Source: Bacteroidales bacterium (GTDB lineage: Bacteria > Bacteroidota > Bacteroidia > Bacteroidales > WCHB1-69). From it: a stretch of 16,068 nt of DNA. Location: positions 1 through 16,068 of the forward strand of contig DUOL01000076.1 in assembly GCA_012838875.1 (NCBI GenBank), read 5' to 3'. The notes under the pieces are model-generated. The model saw only the letters and a program-made list of their open reading frames with translations, searched no databases and was not told where the DNA came from. Position numbers and translations under genes: made by a program. Shown here piece after piece: positions 13,741 to 16,068 of this stretch; position 1 is the first letter of the stretch, and every line of letters starts with the position of its first letter.

Positions 13741-15912
13741 ATGACTTTTAGAAGAAAACTATTATTCTTTTATTTATTAATTTCCCCATTTACAGTACTT
13801 TTCGCTCAAATACCACAAGGGTATTATAACAGTGCGATAGGCAAAAGCGGGCGAGATTTACAAGTCGCATTATCAGCAATCATAGACTCCCATAGAGTTG
13901 TGGGGTATGATGAATTGTGGTATTATTATACATTGACAGACTTAAAACCAGATGGCACAATTTGGGATATTTATACGGACCCTTATTGTTCTTTCCTTCC
14001 TACTGACCATGGCACAGTGGGTAGTGGAGAGTGTTATAGTTACAATCGTGAGCATGTTTTTTGTCAAAGTTGGTTTGGTAATGAGAGCGGGGCTCCCTAT
14101 TCGGACATGTTTCATATTTATCCTGTTGATGCGTGGATAAATTCCACAAGAAATAACTTGCCTTACGGTGAAGTTGCCAATCCTACAAAGGTCTTCCAGA
14201 ATGGTTCGCGATTTGGACCCAACTCATTTGTCGGTATCTACAACACACCGCCCTCAACCAATGCTTTTGAGCCGATTCAAGAGTTTAAAGGCGATATTGC
14301 CCGCACCTTCTTTTATATGGCAACACGCTACATGTTTGAAGATGCTAATTTTTCTACTTCGCACCCCATGACCAACAAATCTCAATTGCAGCCGTGGGCG
14401 TTAGAGATGTTGAAAAATTGGGCTATTCTTGACCCGGTAAGTCAAAAAGAGATTGATAGGAATAATGCAATTTATCAAATTCAACAAAACCGAAATCCCT
14501 ATATTGATTATCCTGAATTGATAAATTTAGTTTGGGGTAATGATTCATTGACTGACACATTTCAGCCCGGCTTTGTGCCCACCGGTACAAAACCCCGCGT
14601 TATTCACTTTGCCGCTCCAACAAGTCAAACCATTGTCATAGTTTTTGATTCAAACTTAGTTCGAGCGTCAGCAGAAAATAGTTTAAATTATGCTATCAAT
14701 GGAGGTATTTCTGTGGATTCCGCTATATTATCTCATGGCAATCAAGTAACTCTTTTATTGGAAAATCCTTTAACCATCGGTCTCCCCTACTATATGATTT
14801 TACGCAATATTCAGTCTACCAACGGCTATTTTATTCGTGATACTTCCATTGTTTTTGTCTACGGTTATTCTGAATATCATTCACCTATCACTTCATGGAC
14901 TTTTGATTCCACATTAGGAGCACCCAATACGCCCCTCATAATAGAAGCCGATATTAATTACACTCCAACGCCTGCTTTCATGTACTTTGACGGCACGCAC
15001 GGTTCTTCCATATTCATTACCGGGCAATCCGGAAATCAGTTAAATGCCTTTCCCGGTACAATTATCGGTGATCCGCGTATTGCCAACGCCGTGAGCGGAC
15101 AATCATTAGCTTTAGTTAATGAAACAGCTAATCAAAAGTCGTTTGTGCTACAATTTTCGGGTAAATATTGGGAGGATTTTATAATAACATTAGCCTGTAG
15201 ACGCACGCTGACGGGCTTTTACAAACATGTTTGGGAATGGAGTATTGATGGACAAAACTATGATACGCTACCTGCTAACACCGTGCCCGAAGAAATCCTA
15301 ATTTTCGAACTTCAAACGATTGATTTGCAAAATATTGAAGAGCTTAATCGACAAGATTCCATTTTTATTCGTGTAACTCTCGACAGTGCAAGTAGCAATT
15401 CGGGAAATAATCGTTTTGACAATATCACCATACATGCCCAAAAATGCATGGTCAATTACTCTATTTTTGATACTATTTTAACCCATTTGCCTTACTCTAA
15501 TCATGGTTTTCATCTTCAAGCTATAGAAGAGACAGGGAATTTTACCTTTTCGCGTGTCGGTGTCTTAGAAAACGGGTGCGATAGTTTAATAGAGCTTCAT
15601 TTATATGTCATTGAGAATGAGGACCCTCCCACTATCATTCCATCTTTTCCTCCCTCCCACTCTGCTACTCATTTAACCATTTATCCAAATCCTACACATG
15701 AACTTATCAATTTAAAGATAGAAGGTGTAAACGGCGAAATAGATATTATCATTACCGATATAAACGGGAAAATTTTGCTTAGGGATACGAGAAATATAGA
15801 AAATAACGAAGAAACTTTTCCTCTAATTTTAAAAAATCTATCACGAGGTATCTATTTACTTACAATTCGTGGGGAAAATATCGTAACAACGTCAAAAGTT
15901 GTTATTTATTAA
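13741..15912 (+). CDS. Secreted endonuclease I family DNase with T9SS sorting domain
   Basis: The product is 723 aa from ATG 13741; the frame is open upstream from a TTG, but that extension would cover the promoter. Signal peptide 1-23 ends in LFAQ. The endonuclease I (EndA/Vvn/Dns, beta-beta-alpha-metal) domain spans about 28-275. It has the active-site motif NREHVFCQSWFG (102-113) with Glu104 and general-base His105, and a metal-binding NSTRNNLPYGE segment (134-144). An Ig-like SbsA-type domain follows about 285-372, then a beta-sandwich with a SWTFDS start and RFDNITIH end (about 385-566). A type A T9SS sorting domain closes the protein (about 645-723: LTIYPNPTHE, DINGKILL, SRGIYLLTI). It likely degrades extracellular DNA or RNA at the cell surface for nutrients or biofilm turnover. 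The family often has WP where this protein has FC (107-108). Confidence 0.92.
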   Translation: MTFRRKLLFFYLLISPFTVLFAQIPQGYYNSAIGKSGRDLQVALSAIIDSHRVVGYDELWYYYTLTDLKPDGTIWDIYTDPYCSFLPTDHGTVGSGECYSYNREHVFCQSWFGNESGAPYSDMFHIYPVDAWINSTRNNLPYGEVANPTKVFQNGSRFGPNSFVGIYNTPPSTNAFEPIQEFKGDIARTFFYMATRYMFEDANFSTSHPMTNKSQLQPWALEMLKNWAILDPVSQKEIDRNNAIYQIQQNRNPYIDYPELINLVWGNDSLTDTFQPGFVPTGTKPRVIHFAAPTSQTIVIVFDSNLVRASAENSLNYAINGGISVDSAILSHGNQVTLLLENPLTIGLPYYMILRNIQSTNGYFIRDTSIVFVYGYSEYHSPITSWTFDSTLGAPNTPLIIEADINYTPTPAFMYFDGTHGSSIFITGQSGNQLNAFPGTIIGDPRIANAVSGQSLALVNETANQKSFVLQFSGKYWEDFIITLACRRTLTGFYKHVWEWSIDGQNYDTLPANTVPEEILIFELQTIDLQNIEELNRQDSIFIRVTLDSASSNSGNNRFDNITIHAQKCMVNYSIFDTILTHLPYSNHGFHLQAIEETGNFTFSRVGVLENGCDSLIELHLYVIENEDPPTIIPSFPPSHSATHLTIYPNPTHELINLKIEGVNGEIDIIITDINGKILLRDTRNIENNEETFPLILKNLSRGIYLLTIRGENIVTTSKVVIY

Positions 15913-15920
15913 TATCAAAT

Positions 15921-16068
15921 AATTGATTTTATTTTTTATTAGGGCGTGCCCCCTCGCTTCGCTCGGGGTCGGTCTCCGCCTCCAAGTCCGCAGGAAGGAG
16001 CTATGAATAGCATAGTCGAAAAAGGAGCTTCTAAAGTCGCTCTTTTTCTCCTTGCTCTTCAAAGCTCC
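15921..16068 (-). repeat. GC-rich structured repeat, copy 3, inverted (right end cut by window)
   Basis: Read on the minus strand, this copy has the same order of parts. Hairpin A pairs 16063-16068 with 15997-16002, TGAA with TTCA, AGCA with TGCT, and 16039-16048 with 16018-16028, with one bulged base opposite the A-rich arm. It has the same apical GACTTTAGAA. The invariant TGCGGACTTG follows, with CCTCC (15979-15983)/GGAAG (15993-15997) around it. Hairpin C is CCCC/GGGG (15950-15953, 15965-15968) around tandem G·A mismatches and GC-GAA-GC, then CACGCCCTAAT and an AT tail. The stems differ again from copies 1 and 2. The rest of the element lies beyond the window. It begins just after the nuclease gene stops. 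Confidence 0.86.

Overview
The window comes from a Bacteroidota genome, most likely Bacteroidales-like. The evidence is an AT-rich background, Bacteroidetes-type -7 promoter elements (TAnnTTTG), start codons that mostly lack a Shine-Dalgarno sequence, a TonB-dependent receptor with an N-terminal carboxypeptidase-regulatory-like domain, and two secreted proteins ending in type IX secretion (T9SS, type A) sorting domains. The exact genus cannot be read from the sequence.

Layout. 1-422: a GC-rich structured repeat (copy 1, cut by the window edge) and an AT-rich leader. 423-2552: a divergent EF-G paralogue (EF-G2/FusA2 type) whose catalytic G-domain histidine is replaced by Phe, followed by a strong intrinsic terminator. 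2669-7497: clpB, a small DUF2147 secreted protein and a secreted S8 (subtilisin-like) protease, closely spaced and probably one stress or proteostasis operon, with an unusual promoter region in front of clpB. 7498-7956: a gene-free stretch holding a possible terminator, repeat copy 2 and a promoter. 7957-9379: a DUF6913-like gene overlapping dapA (lysine/diaminopimelate synthesis). 9434-11293: a T9SS-exported M14 zinc carboxypeptidase, convergent with and overlapping by 11 bp a TonB-dependent receptor on the minus strand (11283-13676). The receptor is divergent from a T9SS-exported endonuclease I family DNase (13741-15912), and the two share a very compact back-to-back promoter region. 15921-16068: repeat copy 3, inverted and cut by the right edge.

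The genes are mostly housekeeping and stress functions (translation under limitation, disaggregation, lysine synthesis) and surface or secreted hydrolases typical of Bacteroidota nutrient scavenging. The signal that the genes do not explain is the three-copy family of about 150-190 bp GC-rich repeats. Each has a long hairpin with a copy-specific, compensated stem but an invariant apical sequence (AGCGACTTTAGAAGCTC) and a preserved bulged C. Each also has an invariant TGCGGACTTG segment, a second hairpin with tandem G·A mismatches and a GNA/GNNA loop, and an invariant CACGCCCTAAT end plus AT-rich tail. This pattern points to selection on the fold of one nucleic-acid strand (RNA or single-stranded DNA), as expected for a mobile REP/MITE-like element or a structured RNA. 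No enzyme for it lies in the window.

Several annotated starts were moved inward from non-ATG codons to well-placed starts that give clean signal peptides or family-typical N-termini: clpB to 2754, DUF2147 to 5380, the receptor to 13676 and the nuclease to 13741.
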